Source: Pseudomaricurvus sp965656525 (GTDB taxonomy: Bacteria; Pseudomonadota; Gammaproteobacteria; Pseudomonadales; Cellvibrionaceae). Taken from it: DNA of 64,000 nt. Location of the stretch: positions 100,868 to 164,867 of the forward strand of contig CBFHKY010000005.1 in assembly GCA_965656525.1 (NCBI GenBank). Direction: 5' to 3'. The notes beneath the pieces were generated by a model. It was not told where the DNA came from. It ran no database searches and worked only from the letters and a program-made list of their open reading frames with translations. The translations under genes and the position numbers were made by a program. Positions 52,359-62,391 of this stretch are shown here, piece by piece. How positions within the stretch are numbered: position 1 is the stretch's first letter; each line of letters begins with the position of its first letter.

Positions 52359-53540
52359 TTACAAAGACTTTACGTGGAACTGACCTGACTCAAAGACCAG
52401 CTGACGATCACAGTCCGCATTCATATCCGTGACACTTTGCCCCGGGAAACCACAAATCACGACCTCACCCTGCTCACGCAGGCGCGCAATTTCTTGCCAC
52501 TGTCCCGGCTCTTCACTGGCTGGTACAAAAACCGCACCTTGACTGGATGGCTTGTGTTTAACCAACCCATCGATCGCGGTAATGTCTACTGCGAAGCCGG
52601 TAGCCGCACGCGCATTGCCAAAGACTTCACCCACATGATCGTAGCGACCGCCATTGGCCACCGACGCACCATATCCTGGAGCAAAAGCGGCGAATACCAC
52701 ACCGGTGTGGTAGTTGTAACCTCGTAATTCACTCAAATCAAAGTACAGTCGCGCTTGCGGGTAGCGCTCGCTGACCACATCCGCAATGCTGTCGAGTGCA
52801 TCGAGTGCCAGCCGTACTTCTTCTGGAGCAGCCGCAAGCTTTTCTCGAGCCGAAATCAATACTTGTCGATCACCGGATAAGTGAGGTAACGCTTTGAGCA
52901 TAGCCGCTGTTTGAATATCGTCCACATTTGCATCCACCCACCTTTCAATGTCGGCAGTGGCTTTGCTCTGCAGCAGATCAAACAAGTCACTTTCTTGGGC
53001 GGCATCCAGTTTGGCTACTTTGGCCAAACTGCGGTAAATACCCACATGGCCTAAATCAATGTTCAGGTGTTGCAAATCGCAGGCCTGCAAAGATGCCAGC
53101 AATAAGGAAATCACTTCAATATCGGCATCCACGCTGGCTTCGCCATAGAGCTCAACGCCAGCTAATATTGGAGACCGTGTCGCCAGCGGTGACTTCGGCT
53201 TCGTATGCAGCACGTGGCCGCTGTAACAAAGCCGAGAAGGGCCGCTACGTTTTAAGCTGTGTGCATCAATGCGTGCGGTCTGCGGCGTAATATCGGCACG
53301 AATGCCCATGCTCCGCCCCGACAATTGATCAGTAATTTTAAAGGTCATTAAGTCGATATCGCGACCCAAACCAATTAAAAGCGATTCTGTGTATTCAATC
53401 AGCGGAGGGATCACTAACTCGTAACCCCAACGTGTGTAGAGGTCGAGCAGACGACGACGCAACGCTTCTATGCGAATCGCTTTTTCCGGCAGGATATCTT
53501 CGACGCCATCAGGCAGCAACCAACGGTCAGCGTAGGTCAT
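52359..53540 (-). CDS. hisZ: ATP phosphoribosyltransferase regulatory subunit HisZ
   Basis: A 393-residue paralogue of histidyl-tRNA synthetase lacking its anticodon-binding domain. The opening DRWLLPDGVEDILPEKA and the motif-2-like RADITPQTARIDAH are typical. It forms a complex with the short form of HisG and allows feedback inhibition by histidine, so a short hisG should exist elsewhere in the genome. It is encoded in the usual place between hflC and purA. Confidence 0.95.
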   Translation of the reverse strand: MTYADRWLLPDGVEDILPEKAIRIEALRRRLLDLYTRWGYELVIPPLIEYTESLLIGLGRDIDLMTFKITDQLSGRSMGIRADITPQTARIDAHSLKRSGPSRLCYSGHVLHTKPKSPLATRSPILAGVELYGEASVDADIEVISLLLASLQACDLQHLNIDLGHVGIYRSLAKVAKLDAAQESDLFDLLQSKATADIERWVDANVDDIQTAAMLKALPHLSGDRQVLISAREKLAAAPEEVRLALDALDSIADVVSERYPQARLYFDLSELRGYNYHTGVVFAAFAPGYGASVANGGRYDHVGEVFGNARAATGFAVDITAIDGLVKHKPSSQGAVFVPASEEPGQWQEIARLREQGEVVICGFPGQSVTDMNADCDRQLVFESGQFHVKSL

Positions 53541-53691
53541 GATCGATGTTCAGCCTCTCTTCTACAAATAAGTGTCTTTGCAAATAAGATTTTGCAAAAG
53601 TGTTGGCCCCCTAACTAAAATCAATGTTCACTTGGGAGCGATTTACAAATCTGGATGATGCTTCAACGAACACCCCAGACGATTCATGTGA

Positions 53692-53877
53692 TTAATGTAT
53701 AACGTACAGTAAGCCGGCACCCAATAGCATACTCACCAGCCCCATGATGCGTAGCTGGCGGTCATTGACTCGCGCTAATGAGATCGCCAATTGTCGCCAG
53801 CGCTGTGGGTACAAAAAAGGAATGATCCCTTCAAGCACCAGCATCAAGCAGATGGCTGTTCCTAAGGCTTCCCACAT
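53692..53877 (-). CDS. DUF2065 small membrane protein (YjeT-like)
   Basis: A 61-residue protein with two helices (about 3-22 and 42-60) and the DUF2065 pattern MLVLEGIIPFLYPQRWRQ. Its function is unknown. It is regularly encoded between hflC and hisZ or purA, as here. Confidence 0.9.
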   Translation of the reverse strand: MWEALGTAICLMLVLEGIIPFLYPQRWRQLAISLARVNDRQLRIMGLVSMLLGAGLLYVIH

Positions 53878-54037
53878 GACGGTTGATCACCTTTCTTTCA
53901 ACGGTGTGTGCAAACAAATGCGAAACCCGTTTTTCGAGTTCTCACTCTATACCTTACCGCTTAATTCTCGGGGGTCTTTTCGACATCACAAAACAGCTTT
54001 AACGCCATAAAAAGGCCTTTCGCCATGCCCCAGACAC

Positions 54038-54065
54038 AAAAAAACCGGGTCCAGTGGACCCGGTT
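54038..54065 (-). terminator. Rho-independent terminator after hflC
   Basis: AACCGGGTCC / GGACCCGGTT with a three-base loop is followed on the minus strand by a seven-T run. It lies 47 bases past the hflC stop and separates hfq-hflX-hflK-hflC from the DUF2065-hisZ-purA genes. Confidence 0.92.
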
Positions 54066-54112
54066 GATGCATTCTACCACCGATGCAGGCAGAGGAACAA
54101 TCCGGAGGACGG

Positions 54113-54988
54113 TTACTGTTTGCCGGCGCTATCTTTGAGGTAGCGGAAGAAGTCACTATCTGGGCTGACAACCATGATATCACTTTTGTTCTTAAAGCTT
54201 TCTTTGTAAGCCGTAAGACTACGAACAAAGCGATAGAATTCAGGATCTTGGTTGTAAGCTGAAGAATAGATAGCGGTAGCTTTCGCATCACCTTCACCAC
54301 GCAGCAGTTCAGCGTCACGGTAAGCCTCAGCTTCAAGAATAGTGCGCTGACGATCAGCATCAGCACGGATAACTTCCGCTTGCTCCTTACCTTTAGAACG
54401 GTGCTCGCGCGCTTCACGCTCACGCTCTGCGGTCATGCGGCTGAAAACAGAATCACTAACCTGCTCAGGAAGGTCAATACGTTTGACGCGTATATCAATG
54501 AGTTCAACACCAAGTTTCTCGATGGTCAAATCATTCAACATTTTGGTCAAATCTTCCATCAATTGATCACGTTCTCCGCTTACAACTTCCTGCAAAGAGC
54601 GGTAACCAAACTGATTTCGTAAACCTTCATTAATACGCTGCGCCAGCAGTCGCTGAGCACTGACTTCATCGCCATCTGTAGCTGTATAGAAACGCTTTAC
54701 ATCCAAGATTCGCCATTTTGCATAGGAATCCACAATGATGCCTTTCTTTTCGACCGTTAGAAAACGTTCTGGAGGCGCATCCAAAGTCAACACGCGCGCA
54801 TCAAAGCGACGCACTTCGTGCACCAGTGGAATTTTCACGTGCAACCCAGGGGGCAGATCGTGCTCAACCACTTTACCAAACTTCAAGAGTACGCCACGTT
54901 CGGTTTCACTGATGATATACAACGTTTTTGACGCTACAATCACAGCCAACAACACGGAAACGATTAGGGTAAATAGTTTAGTATTCAT
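54113..54988 (-). CDS. hflC: FtsH modulator HflC
   Basis: A 291-residue SPFH/prohibitin-family protein with one N-terminal helix and a large periplasmic SPFH domain (ISETERGVLLKFGK opens it) ending in a coiled coil. With HflK it forms a cage around the FtsH protease in the inner membrane. It starts two bases after the hflK stop, so expression is coupled. Confidence 0.96.
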   Translation of the reverse strand: MNTKLFTLIVSVLLAVIVASKTLYIISETERGVLLKFGKVVEHDLPPGLHVKIPLVHEVRRFDARVLTLDAPPERFLTVEKKGIIVDSYAKWRILDVKRFYTATDGDEVSAQRLLAQRINEGLRNQFGYRSLQEVVSGERDQLMEDLTKMLNDLTIEKLGVELIDIRVKRIDLPEQVSDSVFSRMTAEREREAREHRSKGKEQAEVIRADADRQRTILEAEAYRDAELLRGEGDAKATAIYSSAYNQDPEFYRFVRSLTAYKESFKNKSDIMVVSPDSDFFRYLKDSAGKQ

Positions 54989-54990
54989 GC

Positions 54991-56139
54991 TTAACGTACC
55001 TCCCTACGACGAGTCGTGTTAATGGAGTCACGGCGCAACTGATCCGCCACCCGATCACCGATATCCTGAATCACTTCAGGGGTCAGTTGAGCACTAGCAC
55101 CACCACTGACACGACCGCTATTGCTGATAATTTTATCCAGCGGCAAGTACATCATGTTATTTCCACCTTCTACGTCTACCAGTACTTTAGAGCTGTTAGA
55201 CATCACTTCTTGTACTGCGTCTAGGTAGAGACGTTCACGAGTCACATCTGGCGACTTCTTGTATTCGAACAGCAACTGCTCGAAGCGTTTGGCCTCACCT
55301 TCAGCTTTCGCCACTACCTGCTCACGATACGCACTTGCCTCTTCAATGACGCGTTGAGCTGCACCACGAGCTTCAGGAATAATACCGTTAGCATAAGCTT
55401 CAGCTTCGTTTTTCAGACGCTCTTCATCTTCGCGCGCCTTGTTCACATCATCAAAAGCACCCTGCACCTCACGCGGTGGAGAAGTTTCTTCGACGTTAAC
55501 CGTGCCTACCATGATACCGGTCTCGTAGTTATCGAGGTAAGCCTGCAAACGAGCCTGAACTTCAATGGCTATCTGCCCACGACCTTCTGTCAGTACTTGG
55601 TGCATGGGGTTAGAGCCCGCCACATGGCGTAAAGCACTGTCTGTCGCTTGCGCCAATGACGCTTCAGGCTGACGCACATTAAGAATGAACGCCTTGGCGT
55701 CGGAGATTTGGTATTGCACCGATAAGTTGACGTTCACGATGTTCAAATCTTGTGTCAGCATCAACCCGCGAGAACTGTGCTGACGAACCTTTGTCACGTT
55801 TAGAGGATATACCGTATCCACTAGTGGCGGGTTCCAATGCAGGCCAGGGCCTTTGGTTTCATGGTAAACACCCAGACGCAGCACTACGGCACGCTCTTGT
55901 TCGTTAACCTGATACACACCCCAAAAGCCGTAGATGATCAGCAATACCACCACAATCAAGCCGAACATTCCGGCACTCAGATTGCCACCAGATGATGAAC
56001 CACCACCTGAGCCACCAAACATACCATTGAGCTTATCTTGGAACTTTTTTAGAGCCTCATCTAGGTCAGGAGGTCCATCATTACCTCGCTTTCCACCCCA
56101 AGGGTCTTGGTTATTCCCACCCGGTTCATTCCAGGCCAT
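54991..56139 (-). CDS. hflK: FtsH modulator HflK
   Basis: A 382-residue SPFH-family partner of HflC. A Gly-rich cytoplasmic N-terminus (MAWNEPGGNNQDPWGGK), one helix (about 55-77) and the SPFH domain (VNEQERAVVLRLG) are followed by coiled coil. GGAG lies seven bases before the ATG. It sits between hflX and hflC in the standard order. Confidence 0.96.
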   Translation of the reverse strand: MAWNEPGGNNQDPWGGKRGNDGPPDLDEALKKFQDKLNGMFGGSGGGSSSGGNLSAGMFGLIVVVLLIIYGFWGVYQVNEQERAVVLRLGVYHETKGPGLHWNPPLVDTVYPLNVTKVRQHSSRGLMLTQDLNIVNVNLSVQYQISDAKAFILNVRQPEASLAQATDSALRHVAGSNPMHQVLTEGRGQIAIEVQARLQAYLDNYETGIMVGTVNVEETSPPREVQGAFDDVNKAREDEERLKNEAEAYANGIIPEARGAAQRVIEEASAYREQVVAKAEGEAKRFEQLLFEYKKSPDVTRERLYLDAVQEVMSNSSKVLVDVEGGNNMMYLPLDKIISNSGRVSGGASAQLTPEVIQDIGDRVADQLRRDSINTTRRREVR

Positions 56140-56246
56140 AGCCTATCTCCGTTTATCATGTATGAATCCAGCAAACGCTGGAACGGAAGCGATTCTAACA
56201 AAGCCGCCGTTATTGTTAACCGTTTTTCACTGAGTGATTGCGCCTA

Positions 56247-57536
56247 TTACTGCCAGCTCAGAGATTCGTAAGGTAAATTTTCTTGGCTGAGTATACGCAG
56301 TAAGTCGGCCTTTTGGACGTTTACCGCTAACTCTACATCACCTTGATCGGAATAGCGCTCATTGGTCACTGCATTGCACTCATAAAGCTTAGCGCGCAAC
56401 CGCGACTGTGACGGCGACAAACACAGTGTTTTAATCAGCCTGTCTTGCCCGAGCAAATCCGCTAGCGCCTCAAAAATCAGTTCAACGCCTTGCCCTGTGT
56501 GTGCAGATAACCAGATTGCCACCGGCTGACCACTTTCATTGCGGTCAATTCGCGGCTCAAAATCCTCCAGCAAATCGATTTTATTGTAGATCTTCAGCTG
56601 TGGCAGATCGGCTGCACCAATTTCTTTCAGCACTTCGTCCACTTGCTCAATATTGCGCTGACGCTCTTCTGCTGCTGCGTCAATCACATGCAACAACAAA
56701 CTGGAGCTGGCAGCTTCCTCCAAGGTTGCGCGAAAGGCCTCAACCAAGCGGTGTGGCAAATGGCTGATAAAACCAACGGTATCTGCCAGCACCGCCCTAC
56801 CAACTGTGGGCAGCTGAATGCGCCGCATAGTAGGGTCCAATGTGGCGAACAACTGATCTTCAGCGTACACATTTTCATTGGTAATGTAATTGAAAAGTGT
56901 CGACTTGCCAGCGTTGGTATAACCCACCAAGGATACTGTAGGCATTTCTGCACGACGCCTTGAACGACGACCTTGATCTCGTTGTTTGCGAACTTTTCCT
57001 AACCGCTTTTCGATGGCCGAAATGCGGCCGCGTAACAAACGACGATCGGTTTCAAGTTGAGTTTCGCCAGGCCCGCGCATACCAATGCCGCCTTTTTGAC
57101 GTTCAAGGTGTGTCCAACCTCGAATCAGACGCGTGGACATATGCCTCAGCTGAGCAAGCTCCACTTGCAACTTACCTTCGTGAGTGCGCGCTCGCTGCGC
57201 AAAGATATCCAGGATTAGACCGGTACGATCAAGAACTCGACAATTCAGTTCTTGTTCAATATTACGTTCCTGGCTGGGTGTCAGAATGTGATTAAAAATA
57301 ACAAGTTCAGCCTCGTGCTGCTGAACGGCTTGCTTTAGTTCCTCTAACTTACCTGTACCCACAAAATAACGAGCGTGTGGTGTGGCTCGCTGCCCAGTCA
57401 GAAGGGCAACAGGGTCACCACCGGCGGACAGCACCAGTTCTTCAAACTCACGGGGGTCATCGGGGTCGGTATGTTGAGGAAATTCCAAGTGAACCAGCAC
57501 CGCCAGCTCACCCGATTCGGGACGATCAAAAAACAA
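56247..57536 (-). CDS. hflX: Ribosome-splitting GTPase HflX
   Basis: A 429-residue GTPase that separates stalled ribosomes. It has the HflX domain (GTGKLEELKQAV, then a helical hairpin), the G domain with GYTNAGKSTLFN, DTVGF and NKIDL, and a C-terminal part. The start is TTG: an in-frame TGA lies just upstream, family-typical residues begin at codon 2, and GAGGTG lies about five bases before it. It begins 17 bases after hfq. Confidence 0.95.
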   Translation of the reverse strand: MFFDRPESGELAVLVHLEFPQHTDPDDPREFEELVLSAGGDPVALLTGQRATPHARYFVGTGKLEELKQAVQQHEAELVIFNHILTPSQERNIEQELNCRVLDRTGLILDIFAQRARTHEGKLQVELAQLRHMSTRLIRGWTHLERQKGGIGMRGPGETQLETDRRLLRGRISAIEKRLGKVRKQRDQGRRSRRRAEMPTVSLVGYTNAGKSTLFNYITNENVYAEDQLFATLDPTMRRIQLPTVGRAVLADTVGFISHLPHRLVEAFRATLEEAASSSLLLHVIDAAAEERQRNIEQVDEVLKEIGAADLPQLKIYNKIDLLEDFEPRIDRNESGQPVAIWLSAHTGQGVELIFEALADLLGQDRLIKTLCLSPSQSRLRAKLYECNAVTNERYSDQGDVELAVNVQKADLLRILSQENLPYESLSWQ

Positions 57537-57553
57537 CCACGCACCTCAAATAT

Positions 57554-57811
57554 TTAGACTTCGCCTTCTTCCCCATTCACAGCTTGGGGATTAAGCATAG
57601 GGACGCGTACAGGCCTTGAAGGAACAACCGTAGAGATCGCGTGTTTATAAACCATTTGGCTCACTGTGTTTTTCAGCAACACCACAAATTGGTCAAAGGA
57701 CTCAACTTGGCCCTGCAGTTTAATGCCATTTACCAAATAAATGGAAACAGGGATACGTTCCTTACGTAAAACATTCAAGTAAGGGTCTTGTAAGCTATGC
57801 CCCTTTGACAT
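57554..57811 (-). CDS. hfq: RNA chaperone Hfq
   Basis: An 85-residue hexameric RNA chaperone that pairs small RNAs with mRNAs. The Sm1 motif (HSLQDPYLNVLRKERIPVSIYL) is split over residues 4-25 and the Sm2 motif YKHAISTVVPSR is present. The ATG at 57811 has AAAGGAG nine bases upstream. A start eight codons earlier has none. It has only a short acidic tail past the Sm core. Confidence 0.98.
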   Translation of the reverse strand: MSKGHSLQDPYLNVLRKERIPVSIYLVNGIKLQGQVESFDQFVVLLKNTVSQMVYKHAISTVVPSRPVRVPMLNPQAVNGEEGEV

Positions 57812-57976
57812 AATTATTCTCCTTTCAATGAGCATATTAAGGTACCGCCAAATCCGATATCGTTACAAAAGACGTTATCCGGGAGCGATTTCAAGCGATG
57901 TGAGTGACACACAAACAATACAACTAACAGTAAAACTAACCCAGCGCAAAAAAGCGCTTATACATTATAGGGGCCT

Positions 57977-58957
57977 TTAGCCCAAAAAGTTCAAAATTTC
58001 CTTCACAAGTTCACTTTTTTTGCGATTTTCACCGGTTTCTGTGTCAGTGTAGACCCAATTCAGGCCCTGCCAACCTCTTAGCCAAGTTAGCTGTCGCTTG
58101 GCGAGCTGACGGGTGGCCGCTGTGCCTCTTGCAATTAAGGTCTCCATCGCTTTTGGATCTTCGCCATAATCACCGTCGAGATACTCCCAAACCTGGCGAT
58201 AGCCTACGGCGCGAATGGCGGGCAGATCGCGATGTAGATCTTCACGATCATGCAGATGTTGCACCTCCTGCAGAAAACCTCCAACCAACATATTTTTAAA
58301 GCGATGCTCAATACGCTGATGCAACACGGCGCGGTCGCGTGGCGCGATAGCCAACTGAATTATTTCAAATTGCTGGATCAGGTTTTGTGCCTGCCGATCT
58401 TGCTCTTGACGCAACTGAGTCATGGTTTTTCCGCTGATGCGATAAACCTCCAATGCACGACTGATGCGCTGCGAGTGATTGGGGTGGATCTCTGCTGCGA
58501 TATCTGGATCGACCTTTTCTAATTGTTGGTGTACGTAAGCCCAGCCGTGTTGCAACGCTTCAACCTCGATGTCTGCACGAACAGTTGCATCGGCCGCTGG
58601 CATATCCGCAAAGCCTTCCAACAATGCTTTGAAATACATCATGGTGCCGCCTACCAAAAGTGGCACACGCTCTTGAGCATGAATGTCCGCAATTTCATGC
58701 AGAGCATCGACGCGAAACTCAGCCGCCGAATAAGGGTCCGCTGGGTCGCGAATATCAATCAGCCGATGAGGCGCCTGCGCCAACTCCGCCGCAGAGGGTT
58801 TGGCTGAACCAATGTTCATCCCCTTGTAGACCAAAGCTGAATCCACGCTGACAATATCCAGTGGCAATTGCTGCCTTAGGGCAATGGCTAACTCTGTCTT
58901 ACCCGAGGCAGTTGGCCCCATCAAAAACACCAATTTTGGCTTTTTCACTTCACTCAC
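57977..58957 (-). CDS. miaA: tRNA dimethylallyltransferase
   Basis: A 326-residue enzyme that adds dimethylallyl to A37 of tRNAs reading U-starting codons. The P-loop GPTASGKTELA is at 14-24, with DSALVYKGMNIGSAKP and the catalytic VGGTMMYFKALLEG. Length is standard. The start codon is GTG. It lies between mutL and hfq as in most gammaproteobacteria, with a 165-bp gap before hfq that may hold a separate hfq promoter. Confidence 0.97.
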   Translation of the reverse strand: MSEVKKPKLVFLMGPTASGKTELAIALRQQLPLDIVSVDSALVYKGMNIGSAKPSAAELAQAPHRLIDIRDPADPYSAAEFRVDALHEIADIHAQERVPLLVGGTMMYFKALLEGFADMPAADATVRADIEVEALQHGWAYVHQQLEKVDPDIAAEIHPNHSQRISRALEVYRISGKTMTQLRQEQDRQAQNLIQQFEIIQLAIAPRDRAVLHQRIEHRFKNMLVGGFLQEVQHLHDREDLHRDLPAIRAVGYRQVWEYLDGDYGEDPKAMETLIARGTAATRQLAKRQLTWLRGWQGLNWVYTDTETGENRKKSELVKEILNFLG

Positions 58958-58990
58958 TTTATTAACCCACCGCTAGACATAACCACGGTG

Positions 58991-60880
58991 CTATTGCCCG
59001 CGCAAAAAAAGTTTGTCCAGCTCACCCAAACCAAGCAGAGTCCAAGTAGGCCGACCGTGGTTACATTGGCCACTGCGCTCGGTTGCTTCCATATCCCGCA
59101 ACAGAGCATTCATTTCAGCGATAGACAGCTTACGATTGGCTCTTACCGAACCGTGACACGCCATCGTCGACAGAATCTCATTCACAAAGTGATCGATACG
59201 CTGACTGCTGCCATGCTGCATCAAGTCGGATAACACGTCTCGCACCAACTGCTCTACATTGGCGCGATTTAGCATCACTGGGATCTGTCGAATCAGCAAG
59301 GTTTCTGGGCCCGCACGCTGTAATTCAAAACCCAACGATTGAAACAACGTGTGATGCTCGTCTGCATAATCGGCTTCTTTTTGACTCACAGCGATGGTCT
59401 CGGGTACCAACAGGGGCTGAGCCTGAAGCCCCTCTGCTGCTATCGCCGTTTTCATGCGCTCATAAACGATGCGTTCGTGAGCGGCATGCATATCCACAAC
59501 AATTAAGCCTTCCGCGTTTTCGGCCAAAATGTAGATGCCTTTGAGCTGCGCAATGGCAAAACCCAATGGCGGTATTGTCTCTTCATCCGAAGGCCCCGAC
59601 GCAAGGCGAGAGGCTAATTCTGCGGCCGTGCTATTGGGTGAAACCGCTTGCGGCGAAGTGCCGTACAGCTGACCATAAGTTGCGAGTTTCTCTTGCACCT
59701 GAGCGCCGTCGCCGCCATACCCAGTATTCGCGTAACCGCTATACGGTGCGGTGCGCGATGGCTGAAAGTGCATGGATGACTGTTGCTTAAGCTCACCAGA
59801 GGTCGAGCTGGGCAACGCTTCACTAGAAGCCGGTTCTAATCCCTCCCGTTCTTGACGCTGAGCCAATTGATCTTTGGGGCGAACATCTGCCAGCGCCTTG
59901 TGCAAACTGCTGAACAAAAAATCATGCACCATGCGATTATCGCGAAATCGGACTTCGTGTTTCGTCGGGTGCACATTCACGTCTACGGAAGCTGGATCGA
60001 CTTCTAGATAGAGCACAAAAGCAGGGTGACGGCCGTGAAACAGCACGTCTTGATACGCTTGCCGCACTGCGTGCCCCACCAGCTTGTCACGGATAGCCCG
60101 ACCGTTCACATAGAAATGCTGTAAATCAGCTTGGCTACGGGAAAAGCTAGGCAGAGCCACCCACCCCCAAAGACGCAAGTCGGCACGTTCGATATCGATA
60201 AACAATGCGTTTTCCATAAACGCTGGGCCACACACTTGGGCCACACGACGCTCTTGTTCAATTTGTGAAGCGGCGGCGCGCCAGCTATAGATGGCTCGAC
60301 CGTTATGACGCAAGTTGAAGCCCACATCAAAACGAGACAGCGCCAATTTTTTCAACACATCTTCAATGCGGTTGTATTCGGTTTTTTCCGTGCGCAGAAA
60401 CTTTCGCCGTGCAGGCGTATTAAAAAACAGATCTCGGACTTCTACCGTAGTCCCCTGTGGGTGAGCCGCTGGAGAAACTTCCGTTTCCATATCTCGGCCT
60501 TCTGCCTTAGCGCACCAACCGGTACCACTGTCGTGACAATTGGTGGTAATGGTAAGACGAGACACCGAGCTGATACTGGCCAATGCCTCACCGCGAAACC
60601 CCAACGTCGCTACAGCCTCTAAATCATCCAACTGGGAAATTTTGCTGGTGGCGTGGCGACTCAGCGCCAAGGGCAGGTCATCCTGTTCGATACCACCACC
60701 ATTATCCCGCACGCGCATCAACTTTATGCCGCCCTGCTCCACATCAACATCGAGCCGAGTTGCCCCTGCATCCAGACTGTTTTCCAGCACCTCTTTAATC
60801 ACTGAAGCAGGTCGCTCTACCACTTCACCTGCAGCTATCTGATTCGCCAGTCGAGGGCTAAGCAGTTTGATTTTGGACAT
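58991..60880 (-). CDS. mutL: DNA mismatch repair protein MutL, endonuclease type
   Basis: A 629-residue mismatch-repair protein. The GHKL ATPase half has KEVLENSLDAG, DNGGGI and GFRGEALASI. The C-terminal half keeps the metal-binding motif DMHAAHERIVYE (D[Q/M]HAx2Ex4E) plus ACHGSVRAN and NHGRPTW, so it should nick DNA itself, as in bacteria without MutH. The start ATG at 60880 gives SKIKLLSPRLANQIAAGEVV directly. It is between amiB and miaA in the normal order. Confidence 0.97.
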   Translation of the reverse strand: MSKIKLLSPRLANQIAAGEVVERPASVIKEVLENSLDAGATRLDVDVEQGGIKLMRVRDNGGGIEQDDLPLALSRHATSKISQLDDLEAVATLGFRGEALASISSVSRLTITTNCHDSGTGWCAKAEGRDMETEVSPAAHPQGTTVEVRDLFFNTPARRKFLRTEKTEYNRIEDVLKKLALSRFDVGFNLRHNGRAIYSWRAAASQIEQERRVAQVCGPAFMENALFIDIERADLRLWGWVALPSFSRSQADLQHFYVNGRAIRDKLVGHAVRQAYQDVLFHGRHPAFVLYLEVDPASVDVNVHPTKHEVRFRDNRMVHDFLFSSLHKALADVRPKDQLAQRQEREGLEPASSEALPSSTSGELKQQSSMHFQPSRTAPYSGYANTGYGGDGAQVQEKLATYGQLYGTSPQAVSPNSTAAELASRLASGPSDEETIPPLGFAIAQLKGIYILAENAEGLIVVDMHAAHERIVYERMKTAIAAEGLQAQPLLVPETIAVSQKEADYADEHHTLFQSLGFELQRAGPETLLIRQIPVMLNRANVEQLVRDVLSDLMQHGSSQRIDHFVNEILSTMACHGSVRANRKLSIAEMNALLRDMEATERSGQCNHGRPTWTLLGLGELDKLFLRGQ

Positions 60881-60953
60881 AATAATTTCCGACGTACGAC
60901 GCCACAGACAGGCTATGACACGCAAATGAGTTTTTAAAAGAGCGCTTTAGGCA

Positions 60954-62312
60954 TCAGGATGTAGGGATTTTCAACGTTTGTCCTACACGTATAACGCTGT
61001 CTGGCAAACGGTTGGCGCGCTGTAAATCGCGGATGCTAACATCGTAGCGGCGAGCAATGGTACTCAGTGTTTCACCTCGGCTGATGGTGTGCTCTTGTTC
61101 GCGCCCCGCGATTGCCGTACCGCCATTTTTCAAATACGCAATATAACTCCCCTCAGGGGGCAACGCCTGGAAATGCGCTTTCACACCAGAGAATATGGCC
61201 TTTGCCATGGTTTTTCGATAGTAACTGCTGTTGAGCTTTTTGGCTTCATCGGGGTTTGAAATAAACCCGGTTTCTACAAGAATACTGGGCACATCTGGTG
61301 ATTTCAGTACCGCGAAGCCCGCTTGCTCTACTCTGGTTTTATGCAGCTTAGCCATCGAACCCATAGAGTCCAGCACCTTACTGCCAACTTGCAGACTGTT
61401 GCCCAATGTAGCCGTCATCGAAAGGTCTACCAGCACACCGCGCAAAACTTCATCTTTATCATCTAAGCTCAAACTGCCAGCGCCCCCAATCAAATCCGCT
61501 TCGTTTTCTTTTTGCGCCAAAAAACGTGCGGTTTCAGAGGTGGCACCACTGCGTGACAGAGCAAAAACCGAAGCACCACGCGCACTGGGGTGATCAAAAG
61601 CGTCCGCGTGAATGGAAACAAACAGATCTGCGCGTTTTTCTCGAGCAATATCGCGGCGCTTTCGCAACGGGATGTAATAGTCACCCGTGCGCACCAGTTC
61701 CGCACGATAACCGTCTTCTCGGTTAATCAGTTCAGCCAGTTCTCGACTGATGGACAACACCACGTCTTTTTCGCGCAATTTACGGCCACCAAATTTAGGG
61801 CCTAAGGCGCCAGGGTCTTCGCCGCCATGACCCGCATCGATGGCAATAATAATGTCTCGATGGTTGTTATGGGGTTGCACGATCTGCTGTACGGTCTTTT
61901 CGATGGAGGTTACCTGATCAAAAAGATCCACGACCAAGCGATCATTTTTATCTCCGTGTTTTTTCAGCACAAAGCTTTTCGGCTTAACCGTTGCCGAAAG
62001 ATCAAATACCACTCGTAAATCACCACCATTGCGAGAGGCGCTGCGCACTTGTTTAATCGGTGTGTCACTGAGATCCAGCGATGTCCACGAGGTATTTAAG
62101 CGTGTCTGCTTAAGATCAATAACCAATCTAGATGGGTTATTCAAGGTAAACAATTTGTGTTCCACCGTAGCATCTAGGTCAAATACAAGACGAGTATGGT
62201 CCGGTGCGCGCCACAGGCGAACACTGTCAATGCCTGTGGCCAGCACTACGGGTGCAATCAGCCAAGCTATTAAGCCGATTGCCGTACCCATTAGTGTATT
62301 GCGTCGTATCAT
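60954..62312 (-). CDS. amiB: N-acetylmuramoyl-L-alanine amidase with AMIN and LysM
   Basis: A 452-residue periplasmic zinc amidase that splits daughter-cell walls. A signal peptide (about 1-26) is followed by an AMIN domain (about 30-130), an amidase_3 domain with DAGHGGEDPGALG, VSIHADAF and VETGFISN, and one C-terminal LysM (about 405-450). LysM-bearing forms are typical of AmiB in this location. EnvC, encoded at 45.4 kb, is its expected activator. The ATG at 62312 fits the signal peptide best. One at 62372 is possible. Confidence 0.94.
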   Translation of the reverse strand: MIRRNTLMGTAIGLIAWLIAPVVLATGIDSVRLWRAPDHTRLVFDLDATVEHKLFTLNNPSRLVIDLKQTRLNTSWTSLDLSDTPIKQVRSASRNGGDLRVVFDLSATVKPKSFVLKKHGDKNDRLVVDLFDQVTSIEKTVQQIVQPHNNHRDIIIAIDAGHGGEDPGALGPKFGGRKLREKDVVLSISRELAELINREDGYRAELVRTGDYYIPLRKRRDIAREKRADLFVSIHADAFDHPSARGASVFALSRSGATSETARFLAQKENEADLIGGAGSLSLDDKDEVLRGVLVDLSMTATLGNSLQVGSKVLDSMGSMAKLHKTRVEQAGFAVLKSPDVPSILVETGFISNPDEAKKLNSSYYRKTMAKAIFSGVKAHFQALPPEGSYIAYLKNGGTAIAGREQEHTISRGETLSTIARRYDVSIRDLQRANRLPDSVIRVGQTLKIPTS

Positions 62313-62391
62313 GATGCTTTCGTTACCTTTTGTGATATGCGACTTATTTTGCTCACCAGTCACATTCAGCATAACCAGACCCGATGGGTGG

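Noticed and set aside
57943..57958. AGCGC-A6-GCGCT as terminator between miaA and hfq
   Set aside because: The stem is five pairs and the T-run lies in the loop, not after the stem, on the minus strand.
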